Assembly: GCA_050747745.1 (NCBI GenBank)
Contig: JBOGKM010000098.1
Coordinates: 94,883 to 158,882 of the forward strand
Origin: SCQP01 sp050747745
Lineage (GTDB): Bacteria > Acidobacteriota > Terriglobia > Terriglobales > SCQP01
Length of the DNA stretch: 64,000 nt
Reading direction: 5' to 3'
The notes beneath the pieces were generated by a model. It saw only the letters and a list, made by a program, of their open reading frames with translations, had not been told where the DNA came from and searched no databases. Positions 17,081 through 25,141 of the stretch are shown one piece after another. The position numbers and the translations under genes are program-made. Numbering within the stretch: position 1 is the first letter of the stretch; each line of letters begins with the position of its first letter.

Positions 17081-18309
17081 ACCTGCCAGGCACGGGCAGC
17101 CCGAAGCATGCCTTCAGCGCCGCCTTTCTGGGCTGGATGATGGACGCGTTCGACTTTTTCGTGGTGGTGTTCCTGGTGGGCACGCTGGCGCGCCAGTTTT
17201 CCGTGCCCAAGTCGGCCATCGTGTGGTCCATCACGGCAACGCTGGCCATGCGCCCGGTGGGGGCGCTGTTGTTCGGGTTAATGGCGGACCGCTATGGGCG
17301 GCGCGTGCCGCTGATGGCGAACGTGATCTATTTCGCCGCGATCGAAATCGCCTGCGGCTTTGCTCCCAACTTCACCGTGTTTTTGATCCTGCGGGCGCTG
17401 TTCGGCATTGGCATGGGCGGGGAGTGGGGCGTGGGCGCGGCGCTGGCGATGGAAGCCGCACCGCGGCAGCGGCGCGGGCTCTGGAGCGGACTGCTGCAGT
17501 CCGGGTATCCAGTAGGCTACCTGGTGGCGGCGCTGGGGGCGCGCTTTATTCTGCCTACGCTGGGGTGGCGGGCGATGTTCTGGGCGGGCGGCATTCCCGC
17601 GCTGCTGGCGCTGTACGTGCGCGCCAAGGTGCCCGAGTCGGCGGCCTGGGAGCGTCAGCGCGCCACCTCGATCAAGGCAATTTTTAAAACGCTGTCCGCT
17701 AACGGGCGCCAGATCGCCTATCTCATCCTGTTGATGGCGCTGATGAATTTCCTCTCCCACGGCACCCAGGATCTATACCCGGATTTTTTAAGCTCAGTGC
17801 ATCACCTCAGCCCCGCCACCGTCGCCTGGATCGCGGTGCTCTACAACGTCGGCGCCGTGGTGGGAGCTTTCGTGTTTGGCTCGTTTTCCGAGTCCTGGGG
17901 ACGGCGGCGCAGCATGCTGGCGGCCTTGCTGCTGTCGCTGGTGGTGATTCCCTTCTGGGCGTTTGGCGCGGGCGTAGGGCTGCTGGCCGCGGCGGCGTTT
18001 TTGATGCAGGCGGGCGTGCAGGGCGCCTGGGGCATCATTCCGGTGCATCTGAACGAGCTGGCGCCGGAAACGGCGCGCGGCCTGCTGCCCGGCTTCAGCT
18101 ACCAGATCGGTATTCTCATCGCCGCCCCCACCAGCAACATCGAATACGCGTTGCGCGACCATTTCGGATATCCCAAAGCCATGGGCGGCTTCGAAGTCTG
18201 CATTTTGATCGCGGTGGCGCTGGTGGTGGCTTTGGGCCCAGAGCGGCTGGGCCGCGACTTCATGGCGGGCAGCGCCGCTACACCCCGCGCGGCGTCCAGC
18301 GCGCCATGA
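17077..18309 (+). CDS. MFS transporter, metabolite:H+ symporter type
   Basis: A 410-residue major facilitator with about 12 membrane helices. The family loop 2-3 signature is LMADRYGRRVPLM, and the equivalent in the second half is FGSFSESWGRRRSM. LFGIGMGGEWGVGAALAMEA at helix 4 is typical of the sialate/lactate/aromatic-acid symporters (NanT, ShiA, Jen1-like group). It probably imports a carboxylate with protons; substrate unknown. Its ATG overlaps the dnaB stop by 4 bp, an unusual partner for a replicative helicase, so the arrangement probably reflects compaction and not shared function. Its 3' end overlaps the convergent rhomboid gene by 32 bp. Confidence 0.9.
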   Translation: MNLPGTGSPKHAFSAAFLGWMMDAFDFFVVVFLVGTLARQFSVPKSAIVWSITATLAMRPVGALLFGLMADRYGRRVPLMANVIYFAAIEIACGFAPNFTVFLILRALFGIGMGGEWGVGAALAMEAAPRQRRGLWSGLLQSGYPVGYLVAALGARFILPTLGWRAMFWAGGIPALLALYVRAKVPESAAWERQRATSIKAIFKTLSANGRQIAYLILLMALMNFLSHGTQDLYPDFLSSVHHLSPATVAWIAVLYNVGAVVGAFVFGSFSESWGRRRSMLAALLLSLVVIPFWAFGAGVGLLAAAAFLMQAGVQGAWGIIPVHLNELAPETARGLLPGFSYQIGILIAAPTSNIEYALRDHFGYPKAMGGFEVCILIAVALVVALGPERLGRDFMAGSAATPRAASSAP

Positions 18310-19216
18310 GGAAAAAGGCCGCCGCCACCACGATCACAATGGCCCACCCCACCACCATCCAGCGCCGCGTCTGCTCCTCCGTCAGCGGCGGGTCATCGCC
18401 TACGATCATGCCCAGCACGAAGCCGCTGGCAAGTCCGCCGATGTGGGCGGCGTTGTCCACGTGCGGGATCAGAAACGCCAACACCAGCGCATAGATGGCC
18501 CAGCGCACCGCCACGCTGCGCAACTGCCGTCCCTGGGCGGTGTGGCTGCGGCGCACACCGTAGGCGATCATCACGCCCAAAACGCCGAAGATGGCGCCGG
18601 AAGCGCCCAGACTTACAAATGCGAACATGCTCGAAATCAGGTAGCCGAAGATGCCGGTCACTATGTAGAAGAACAGGAACTTAGAGCCGCCGTAAAACGA
18701 TTCCACAATTTGGCCAATGTCGTACAGCGCCCACATGTTGAAGCCGATATGGATGACCCCCTCGTGCAGAAAGCAGGCGGTGATCCAGCGCCAGTACTGG
18801 CCCTGGAGAGGGCCGGGCAGCACCAGAAAGCGCAGCGGCACGCTTTCGCCCAGCCGCATCGTGGCCGCGCTGCTGGGGCTGGCCATGAGGTTGGTGAGCA
18901 GCGAGGTGCCACTGAGGGAGTATTCCAGGATGAACAGGATGAAGTTGACGAGGATGAGAATGCCGGTGACCGGAACCGTTCCCGGCATGGCACGCTTCAT
19001 CAGCTTACCCGCCGGACCGGTGCCGAACACCTTCAGGCGCTGGCCACAATAGGGGCAGGTGGCCTTGCCGCGGGGCACGAAGGCGCGGCAGGAGGGGCAC
19101 ATTTTATTGGCCGCGGTGACTGCCTGCTCAGTTTGGTGCAGGCCGGCCCGCCAGCTCTGCCAGCGGTTACGGAGCCGGTTCAGCTTGAACTGCCACTTGG
19201 GCGAGAGAAACGACAT
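18278..19216 (-). CDS. Rhomboid-family intramembrane serine protease with N-terminal zinc ribbon
   Basis: A 312-residue membrane protease that cleaves transmembrane substrates. Cytosolic residues about 25-55 form a zinc-ribbon-like module (MCPSCRAF and CPYCGQRL, two CxxC pairs). The rhomboid core follows: YWRWITACFLHEGVIHIGFN with HxxxHxxxN-like features, the catalytic serine in SLGASGAIFGVLG, and the catalytic histidine in NAAHIGGLASGFVLG. The end has one more helix (VVGWAIVIVVAAAFFLMA). ATG at 19216 chosen over a TTG at 19231. Sixteen bp downstream of the cyclophilin stop, so likely co-transcribed. Substrate unknown. Confidence 0.92.
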   Translation of the reverse strand: MSFLSPKWQFKLNRLRNRWQSWRAGLHQTEQAVTAANKMCPSCRAFVPRGKATCPYCGQRLKVFGTGPAGKLMKRAMPGTVPVTGILILVNFILFILEYSLSGTSLLTNLMASPSSAATMRLGESVPLRFLVLPGPLQGQYWRWITACFLHEGVIHIGFNMWALYDIGQIVESFYGGSKFLFFYIVTGIFGYLISSMFAFVSLGASGAIFGVLGVMIAYGVRRSHTAQGRQLRSVAVRWAIYALVLAFLIPHVDNAAHIGGLASGFVLGMIVGDDPPLTEEQTRRWMVVGWAIVIVVAAAFFLMARWTPRGV

Positions 19217-19231
19217 CGGACGCGGACACAA

Positions 19232-19768
19232 TCAGGCAGCGGCGCGTTCGATGCGCACCTGCCGTATCACCACCGGCGTTTTGGGGCAGTCGCGGCCGTC
19301 GCGCGCTACGGCAGCAATTTTTTCCACCACGTCATAGCCCTCCACCACCTGCCCGAACACGCTGTGCTTGCCGTCCAGCCAGGGCGTGGCGGCGACGGTG
19401 ATGAAAAATTGCGAACCGTTGGTGCCCGGTCCGGCGTTGGCCATGGAGAGCATTCCCGGCTGCGCATGTTGGAGACGGGGATGGAATTCATCGGCGAACT
19501 TGTAACCCGGGCCGCCCGTGCCCGTGCCCAGCGGACAGCCGCCCTGGATCATGAAGCCGGGAATCACGCGGTGGAAAGGAAGACCGTCGTAGAACGGGCG
19601 TTTGGTGGGGGCGCCGGTTTTAGGATCGGTAAACTCCTTGCTGCCCTCGGCCAGGCCGGTAAAGTTAGCTACGGTTTGAGGCGCCTCCTGCTCGAATAGG
19701 CGGACAACGAAGCCGCCCATCGAAGTTGCGAAGTTAGCGTAAAGACCGGGTTCGGCGGGCGTAGACAT
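19232..19768 (-). CDS. Cyclophilin-type peptidyl-prolyl cis-trans isomerase
   Basis: The 178-residue product is one cyclophilin domain without a signal peptide, so a cytosolic proline isomerase. Signature segments: FYDGLPFHRVIPGFMIQGG with the catalytic arginine region, PGMLSMANAGPGTNGSQFFI, and ATPWLDGKHSVFGQVVEGYD. The ATG at 19768 (MSTPAEPG) is preferred to a GTG at 19795; AAAGGA lies some 13 bp upstream. It is the first gene of a two-gene minus-strand unit with the rhomboid and is divergent from trxB. Confidence 0.94.
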   Translation of the reverse strand: MSTPAEPGLYANFATSMGGFVVRLFEQEAPQTVANFTGLAEGSKEFTDPKTGAPTKRPFYDGLPFHRVIPGFMIQGGCPLGTGTGGPGYKFADEFHPRLQHAQPGMLSMANAGPGTNGSQFFITVAATPWLDGKHSVFGQVVEGYDVVEKIAAVARDGRDCPKTPVVIRQVRIERAAA

Positions 19769-19825
19769 GGGCGTGCGGCGGTCCTTTCGGAGCACTGAGT
19801 GATAGTCTAACTATCTGAGCACACT

Positions 19826-20767
19826 ATGGCGGCGACACGCAACGTGGTGATTCTGGGATCGGGCTGTGCGGGCCTGACCGCGGCGATTTATTGCGCGCGG
19901 GCGGGACTGGAGCCGCTGGTGATCGAGGGCCACGAAGCCGGCGGGCAGCTCAGCCTGACGACGCTGGTGGAAAATTTCCCCGGCTTTCCCGAAGGCATTC
20001 AGGGACCGCAGTTGATCGAAAACATGCGCGCGCAAGCGACAGCGTTTGGCGCCGAGTTCGCCTCCGGCGATGTCACCGGCTCCGAGCTACACGGGTATCC
20101 GTTCGGGCTCACGCTGGACGAGCAGAGCGAGCCGTTGCGCACCCGGGCGCTGATCATCGCCAGCGGCGCGCGCGCGCGCTGGCTGGGCCTGGAAAGCGAG
20201 CAGGCGCTGATCGGGCACGGGGTATCGAGCTGCGCGACCTGCGATGGGTTCTTTTTCCGCGGCAAAGATATTGTGGTGGTCGGCGGCGGGGATTCCGCCA
20301 TGGAAGAAGCGCTGTTTCTGACCCGCTTTGGCCGCACGGTTACGATCGTGCACCGCCGCGACCAGTTTCGCGCCTCGAAGATCATGCTCGAGCGAGCGCA
20401 GCAGCATGAAAAAATCCGCTGGGTTCCCAACGCCCGGATCGCCGAAGTGTTGGACGTGTCCAAGAATGAAGTGACCGCTGTCCGGCTGGAATCAACCAAC
20501 GGCAGCCGCAGGAGCTGGGAGCTGCCGACGTCGGCGGTGTTTCTGGGCATCGGCCACGAGCCCAACACGCAGTCGTTCGTGGGCCAGCTGGCGCTCGACG
20601 CGGACGGCTACCTCGTGACCCGTGACCACGTGCTGACTGCGGTGGAAGGCGTCTACGCCTGCGGCGACGTGCAGGACCGCCGCTACCGCCAGGCTGTCAC
20701 CGCCGCCGGCAGCGGCTGCATGGCGGCCATGGAAGCGGAAAAATTCCTCGCCGAACACCACGGCTGA
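19826..20767 (+). CDS. trxB: Thioredoxin reductase
   Basis: Low-molecular-weight FAD/NADPH thioredoxin reductase of 313 residues, which reduces thioredoxin in the cytosol. FAD-binding motif VVILGSGCAGLTAAIYCARA (family usually GPAG), redox-active disulfide SSCATCDGFFF, NADPH motif IVVVGGGDSAMEEALFLTRF and HRRDQFRASKIM, and C-terminal FAD motif GVYACGDVQDRRYRQAVTAA. All catalytic elements are present. No thioredoxin gene is in the window apart from the relic at 4349-4527. Confidence 0.95.
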   Translation: MAATRNVVILGSGCAGLTAAIYCARAGLEPLVIEGHEAGGQLSLTTLVENFPGFPEGIQGPQLIENMRAQATAFGAEFASGDVTGSELHGYPFGLTLDEQSEPLRTRALIIASGARARWLGLESEQALIGHGVSSCATCDGFFFRGKDIVVVGGGDSAMEEALFLTRFGRTVTIVHRRDQFRASKIMLERAQQHEKIRWVPNARIAEVLDVSKNEVTAVRLESTNGSRRSWELPTSAVFLGIGHEPNTQSFVGQLALDADGYLVTRDHVLTAVEGVYACGDVQDRRYRQAVTAAGSGCMAAMEAEKFLAEHHG

Positions 20768-20778
20768 GGCAGCGCACT

Positions 20779-21519
20779 TTACCTGATCCGCGCATGGGCC
20801 AGCAGCAGTTGGCCATGGCGCTGGCTGCGGGCGGGCTGGCGCTCAAGGCGATGGTCGAGATGGCGGCCGAGAGGGCCGAGCAGCGGCCAAAGGCGGTAGG
20901 TGCGCGGCAGCCGGTGGATGAGGCCGCACAGCTCGAGCAGCTCGAAATCTTCGAGCTCGGCGCGCAACTCGTCCGGCTCGTAGCAGTGATAAAAGATGCC
21001 GCTGGCGTGGGTGCCTTGGCTGGGCTGGCCGCGGCGCTGCCAGGCCAGGCTGAAGTTGTAGACGGTGAGCAGCAGACGTCCGCCGGGGCGCAGCAGACGG
21101 GCGAAGCTGGCCAAAAGTTTTCGCCGCTCTACAGCCTGAGGGATGTGCTCGAGCACCTGCGTGCAGACCACTGCGTCCCACGAGCGCGTCCGCAGCGGCA
21201 AGCGGGTGAGGTCGGCCTGGCAAAGCTGCGGAGCCGCGGAGGAAGGCGCATGCCGGCGCAGGTATTGCAGACGGCGCAGCGCAAAGTCCAACGAGGTCAC
21301 GTGCGCACCGGAGCGCAGCGCGGTGAGGCTGAGGCGCCCGATGCCGCATCCGGCGTCGAGCACTTTCAGGCCCGGACGCGGATGCAGTCGCGCCATTACC
21401 GCCTCCGCTTCGACCTGCCACTCGTACCGCATCCGCCGCGTGGCGGGGTAGCTGAGCACCTGTTCGCGGCACATGCGCTCGTGGCGCTGCAACTGTTCCG
21501 AGATTGCGTTCAGCGGCAT
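20779..21519 (-). CDS. SAM-dependent class I methyltransferase
   Basis: A 246-residue methyltransferase of the UbiE/COQ5-like type: motif I GLKVLDAGCGIGRLSLTALR, motif II region HVTSLDFALRRLQYLRR, motif III/IV LPLRTRSWDAVVCTQVLEHI, and post-motif ASFARLLRPGGRLLLTVYNF. The N-terminus has a CREQ segment within ERMCREQVLSYPATRRMRYE. Substrate cannot be assigned. Its ATG at 21519 is head-to-head with the M24 peptidase, whose most upstream ATG (21518) would overlap it. Confidence 0.85.
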   Translation of the reverse strand: MPLNAISEQLQRHERMCREQVLSYPATRRMRYEWQVEAEAVMARLHPRPGLKVLDAGCGIGRLSLTALRSGAHVTSLDFALRRLQYLRRHAPSSAAPQLCQADLTRLPLRTRSWDAVVCTQVLEHIPQAVERRKLLASFARLLRPGGRLLLTVYNFSLAWQRRGQPSQGTHASGIFYHCYEPDELRAELEDFELLELCGLIHRLPRTYRLWPLLGPLGRHLDHRLERQPARSQRHGQLLLAHARIR

Positions 21520-21538
21520 GCTCTATTCGGATGCCGCG

Positions 21539-22627
21539 ATGGGTGCGTGGGATGATAGCCACGTGGACTATCGTCGTCGGCAAGCAGCAGCACTGGAAAG
21601 GGCGAAACGTGGTGGTGTGGACGCTCTGCTGCTTTCGCACCTGCCCAACATCCGCTATTTGACCGGTTTCAGCGGCTCCAACGCCTTGCTGCTGCTGGAA
21701 GAGCGCGGGGCGGTGCTGTTCACTGACGGCCGCTACCGCGAGCAGGCACGCCAGCAGGCCCAAAGCGCCAGCATTGTTGTGCCGCGGCAGGGTGATTTGT
21801 GGAACGCGGCTGCGAAACGTGCCGCGCGGATGCGGCGCATCGGCCTGGAGTTGGATCACGTAACGTTGGCCCAGCGGGCGCATTGGCCGGGATCGGCCAA
21901 GGGAATCAAATCCGCCGGCGGATGGATCGAGCAGTTGCGCAGCATAAAGGATGAGGAGGAGATTGACGCGATTGAGCGTGCAGTACGACTGGCTTCGTCG
22001 GTGTTTGCGCCCACGCTGCGGCGCCTGCGGGCGGGCATGGCGGAGACCGAAGCCGCGGGCTGGCTGGAACTGGGACTGCGGCGCGCGGGCGGGGAAGGCG
22101 TGGCGTTCGATACGATTCTGGCAGGCGGAGCGCGCTCGGCACTGGTACATGCCCAACCCAGCGCCGCGCCCCTGCCGCGGCGCGGATGGGTGGTGATGGA
22201 CTACGGCGTGGTGTTGGACGGCTATCACAGCGACATGACCCGCACGGTACATATGGGCGCGGCTTCGAGGCAGGCGCGGCAAGTCTACGCCGCCGTGGCC
22301 GCGGCGCAGGCGGCGGCGATCGCCGCGGTGCGCGCGGGCGTGCCCTGCGCCGTTGTGGATGGGGCGGCGCGCCAGGTGCTGCGCCGTGCCGGCTACGGGC
22401 GTTATTTTCCGCATTCCACGGGGCACGGCCTGGGGTTGGAAATTCATGAAGCGCCGCGGCTGGCGGCCACCTCGACCGAGCGCCTGCGGGAAAACCAGGT
22501 GATTACCATCGAGCCGGGTGTGTATATTCCAGATTGGGGAGGGGTACGCATCGAAGATGTGGTGCGGGTGAGGGCGCAGGGCTGCGAAATTCTCACGCCC
22601 ACCCCGAAAGACCTGATTGTTCTTTAA
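21539..22627 (+). CDS. Xaa-Pro aminopeptidase-like M24 metallopeptidase
   Basis: Creatinase/prolidase-type peptidase of about 362 residues, removing N-terminal residues before proline in cytosolic peptides. The N-terminal creatinase domain contains SHLPNIRYLTGFSGSNALLL. The C-terminal pita-bread domain has all five metal ligands in context: VMDYGVVLDGYHSDMTRTVH (two Asp), HSTGHGLGLEIHEAPRL (His), ITIEPGVYIP (Glu) and GGVRIEDVVRV (Glu). Candidate starts are ATG 21518, ATG 21539 (chosen) and GTG 21563; no ribosome-binding site decides. Located just upstream of accB as pepP often is, but no efp gene lies between. Confidence 0.92.
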   Translation: MGAWDDSHVDYRRRQAAALERAKRGGVDALLLSHLPNIRYLTGFSGSNALLLLEERGAVLFTDGRYREQARQQAQSASIVVPRQGDLWNAAAKRAARMRRIGLELDHVTLAQRAHWPGSAKGIKSAGGWIEQLRSIKDEEEIDAIERAVRLASSVFAPTLRRLRAGMAETEAAGWLELGLRRAGGEGVAFDTILAGGARSALVHAQPSAAPLPRRGWVVMDYGVVLDGYHSDMTRTVHMGAASRQARQVYAAVAAAQAAAIAAVRAGVPCAVVDGAARQVLRRAGYGRYFPHSTGHGLGLEIHEAPRLAATSTERLRENQVITIEPGVYIPDWGGVRIEDVVRVRAQGCEILTPTPKDLIVL

Positions 22628-22661
22628 AATAGAAAGCTCAATGCCTCCGAAGAGATCATCC

Positions 22662-23087
22662 ATGGACCTTGACGCCATCCGCAAACTGATTGACACGCTG
22701 ATTGAAAAACAGGTGGACGAGTTCGAATGGGAAGAGCAGGGACAGCGGCTGCGAATCCGCCGCGGCGTGCCGGCGGCGCCTGCGGCCGCACCCGCCGCCG
22801 CCGCCGCACCCACGGCCGCCGCCGCCGCCACGGCCGAAGAGGGTCTGGTGACGGTGACCTCGCCCATCGTGGGCACCTACTACGAATCCTCCGCGCCGGG
22901 CTCGGCCGAATTCGTGCATGCAGGCGACACGGTCGAACCGGGCAAGGTGCTGTGCATCATCGAAGCCATGAAGCTGATGAACGAGATCGAGGCCGAAGTG
23001 GCGGGCACGGTAGTGCGCAAGCTGGTGACCAACGGGCAGCCGGTCGAGTTTGGCCAGCCCTTGCTGCTGCTGCGCCCGCGCGGTTGA
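22662..23087 (+). CDS. accB: Acetyl-CoA carboxylase biotin carboxyl carrier protein
   Basis: BCCP carries biotin for acetyl-CoA carboxylase, the first step of fatty-acid synthesis. The 141-residue product has the N-terminal helical region (MDLDAIRKLIDTLIEKQVDE), an Ala/Pro-rich flexible linker at about 40-62, and the biotinyl domain with the biotinylated lysine in CIIEAMKLMNEIEAEVAGTV. ATG 22662 is preferred; an in-frame ATG at 22641 would add seven residues and lies 10 bp after a TAAAAT hexamer (22625-22630), a candidate -10 box. accC follows 4 bp later. Confidence 0.95.
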   Translation: MDLDAIRKLIDTLIEKQVDEFEWEEQGQRLRIRRGVPAAPAAAPAAAAAPTAAAAATAEEGLVTVTSPIVGTYYESSAPGSAEFVHAGDTVEPGKVLCIIEAMKLMNEIEAEVAGTVVRKLVTNGQPVEFGQPLLLLRPRG

Positions 23088-23091
23088 GACT

Positions 23092-24477
23092 ATGTTCAAA
23101 AAGATTCTGATCGCCAACCGCGGCGAGATTGCGCTGAGGGTGATTTGCGCCTGCAAGGAAATGGGCATTCCGACGGTGGCCATCTACTCGGAGGCCGACC
23201 GGCATGCGCTGCACGTGCGTTTTGCCGACCAAGCCATCTGCGTCGGTCCCCCGCGGCCGCGACAAAGCTACCTGAACGTGCCGGCGGTGATCAGCGCCGC
23301 CGAAATCACCAACGCCGACGCGATCCACCCCGGCTACGGGTTTTTGTCGGAGAACGCCAACTTCGCCGAGGTGTGCGAAACCAGCCATATCAAGTTCATC
23401 GGGCCGCGTCCGGAAGTGATCCGGCTGATGGGGGAAAAGGAGCGGGCGCGCGCCGCGGCGAAAAAAGCCGGGCTGCCGGTGCTGCCCGGATCCGATGGCG
23501 TGCTGCCCCATGAAGCCGAGGCGCTGCGCGTGGCCGCCGGGGTCGGCTATCCGGTGATGATCAAGGCGTCGGCGGGCGGGGGCGGACGGGGCATGCGCGT
23601 GGTGACGAGCGCGGAAGAAATGCCGGGGCTGTTTTCCGCCGCGCAGACGGAAGCCGCCAACGCCTTCGGGTGCGGCGACCTGTATCTGGAAAAGCTCGTG
23701 GTCGAGCCGCGCCACATCGAGTTTCAGATCCTGGGGGACGAACACGGCAGGGTCATCCATCTCAGCGAGCGGGAATGCAGCATTCAGCGGCGGCATCAGA
23801 AGCTGGTGGAGGAATCGCCGGGCACACCGGTGAGCGCGGAGCTGCGCGCGCGCATGGGCAAGATCGTGACCGAGGCCATGCGCGCCATCGGCTATACCAA
23901 TGCGGGCACGATCGAGTTTCTGATGGACCCAAGCGGCGCACTCTACTTCATTGAGATGAACACGCGGCTGCAGGTCGAGCACGCGGTGACGGAAATGGTG
24001 ACCGGGGTGGATTTGGTGAAGGCGCAAATCCGGGTGGCGGCGGGAGAAAAACTGGACGCGATCCTGCAGGTACCATCCGGCCAGACCGGCCTGCTGCCGC
24101 GCGGGCATGCCATCGAGTGCCGGATCAACGCGGAGAACCCGGTAAACTTCACCCCGTCGGCAGGCAAGATCACCGCCCTCAACCTGCCCGGCGGCATCGG
24201 CATCCGGGTGGATTCGGCCGTGTACGCGGAGGGCACGGTGCCGCCCTACTACGACTCGCTGATCGCTAAGCTGGTGGCCTTCGGCAGCGACCGCGCCGAG
24301 GCCATCGCGCGCATGCGGCGCGCGCTCGAGATGTTTGTGGTCGAAGGCATCGAGACTTCGATTCCACTGCACCGGCAAATCCTGGCAGAAGCGGATTTCC
24401 GGGCGGGGCGGCTGTCCACGGCGTTTATGGATCGTTTCCTGCCGGCCAAGGCGGCGCGGCAGCCGGCGGGCCGCTAG
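23092..24477 (+). CDS. accC: Acetyl-CoA carboxylase biotin carboxylase subunit
   Basis: ATP-grasp enzyme of 461 residues that carboxylates the biotin of AccB. N-terminal MFKKILIANRGEIALRVICA, HPGYGFLSENANFAEVC, ATP-binding loop IKASAGGGGRGMRVV, EKLVVEPRHIEFQILGD, ECSIQRRHQKLVEESP, metal-binding and active-site segment FIEMNTRLQVEHAVTEMVTG, and the C-terminal GHAIECRINAENP. All are standard. The ATG at 23092 is 4 bp after the accB stop; accBC is an operon. The carboxyltransferase subunits (accA, accD) are not in the window. Confidence 0.97.
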   Translation: MFKKILIANRGEIALRVICACKEMGIPTVAIYSEADRHALHVRFADQAICVGPPRPRQSYLNVPAVISAAEITNADAIHPGYGFLSENANFAEVCETSHIKFIGPRPEVIRLMGEKERARAAAKKAGLPVLPGSDGVLPHEAEALRVAAGVGYPVMIKASAGGGGRGMRVVTSAEEMPGLFSAAQTEAANAFGCGDLYLEKLVVEPRHIEFQILGDEHGRVIHLSERECSIQRRHQKLVEESPGTPVSAELRARMGKIVTEAMRAIGYTNAGTIEFLMDPSGALYFIEMNTRLQVEHAVTEMVTGVDLVKAQIRVAAGEKLDAILQVPSGQTGLLPRGHAIECRINAENPVNFTPSAGKITALNLPGGIGIRVDSAVYAEGTVPPYYDSLIAKLVAFGSDRAEAIARMRRALEMFVVEGIETSIPLHRQILAEADFRAGRLSTAFMDRFLPAKAARQPAGR

Positions 24478-24489
24478 CAGCCGGACGCC

Positions 24490-25098
24490 ATGGGGCCGCT
24501 GTATCCGATTCTGGACGTGGAGGCGGCGGCCGCTCACGGACACGATCTGTTGGCCTGTGCGCGCGGCTTCGCCTCCCTCGGTCTCGGCACGCAGCAACTG
24601 CGCGCCAAGCAGCTTGCCAGCCGCGATTTTCTGCGACTGGCGGAGGCGCTGGCCGCCATCGTGCCGGCGCTGATCATCAACGATCGCGCCGACATCGCAT
24701 GGCTGAGCGGCGCCGGCGGCGTGCACGCCGGCCAAACCGATCTGCCCGCAGCGGCAGTGCGCGAGCTGCTGCCGCAGGGCATCGTTGGCGTTTCCACCCA
24801 CACGCTGGAGCAGGCGCGGAAGGCGCTGGAACAGCCGATCGATTATCTGGCCGCAGGGCCGGTGTATGCGACCCGCAGCAAGAAAGAGCCCGATGCCGTG
24901 GTGGGGGTTGAATTTTTGCGCACGGTGCGGCCGCTGACTTCCCTGCCGCTGGTGGCGATCGGGGGCATTCAAGTGAGCAATTGCAGAGCGGTGTGGGCAG
25001 CGGGCGCAAATGCGGTGGCGGTCATTTCCGGGCTGTGGGCGAGCGCGGATCCGGTCAGCGCTGCGAGCCAATTCCTGCTTGCGTTTGAACGGGTTTGA
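24490..25098 (+). CDS. thiE: Thiamine-phosphate synthase family protein
   Basis: A 202-residue TIM-barrel protein of the ThiE/TenI family, which joins HMP-pyrophosphate to the thiazole phosphate in thiamine synthesis. Seen: QQLRAKQLASRDFLRLAEAL, ALIINDRADIAWLSGAGGVH, VHAGQTDLP, VGVSTHTLEQARKALE, the phosphate-binding segment DYLAAGPVYATRSKKEP, and PLVAIGGIQVSN. The first-strand motif reads QLRAKQ where ThiE usually has QLREK. It could be the thiazole tautomerase TenI instead of ThiE. It starts 12 bp after accC with no thiamine gene beside it. Confidence 0.82.
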   Translation: MGPLYPILDVEAAAAHGHDLLACARGFASLGLGTQQLRAKQLASRDFLRLAEALAAIVPALIINDRADIAWLSGAGGVHAGQTDLPAAAVRELLPQGIVGVSTHTLEQARKALEQPIDYLAAGPVYATRSKKEPDAVVGVEFLRTVRPLTSLPLVAIGGIQVSNCRAVWAAGANAVAVISGLWASADPVSAASQFLLAFERV

Positions 25099-25141
25099 TG
25101 CCATAGTCCGCCAAGAACGTCCCTTCCAGGCTCCCAGGTTC

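Noticed and set aside
20843..22876. 677-codon minus frame
   Set aside because: Runs antisense through the M24 peptidase and accB, which carry complete active-site motifs.
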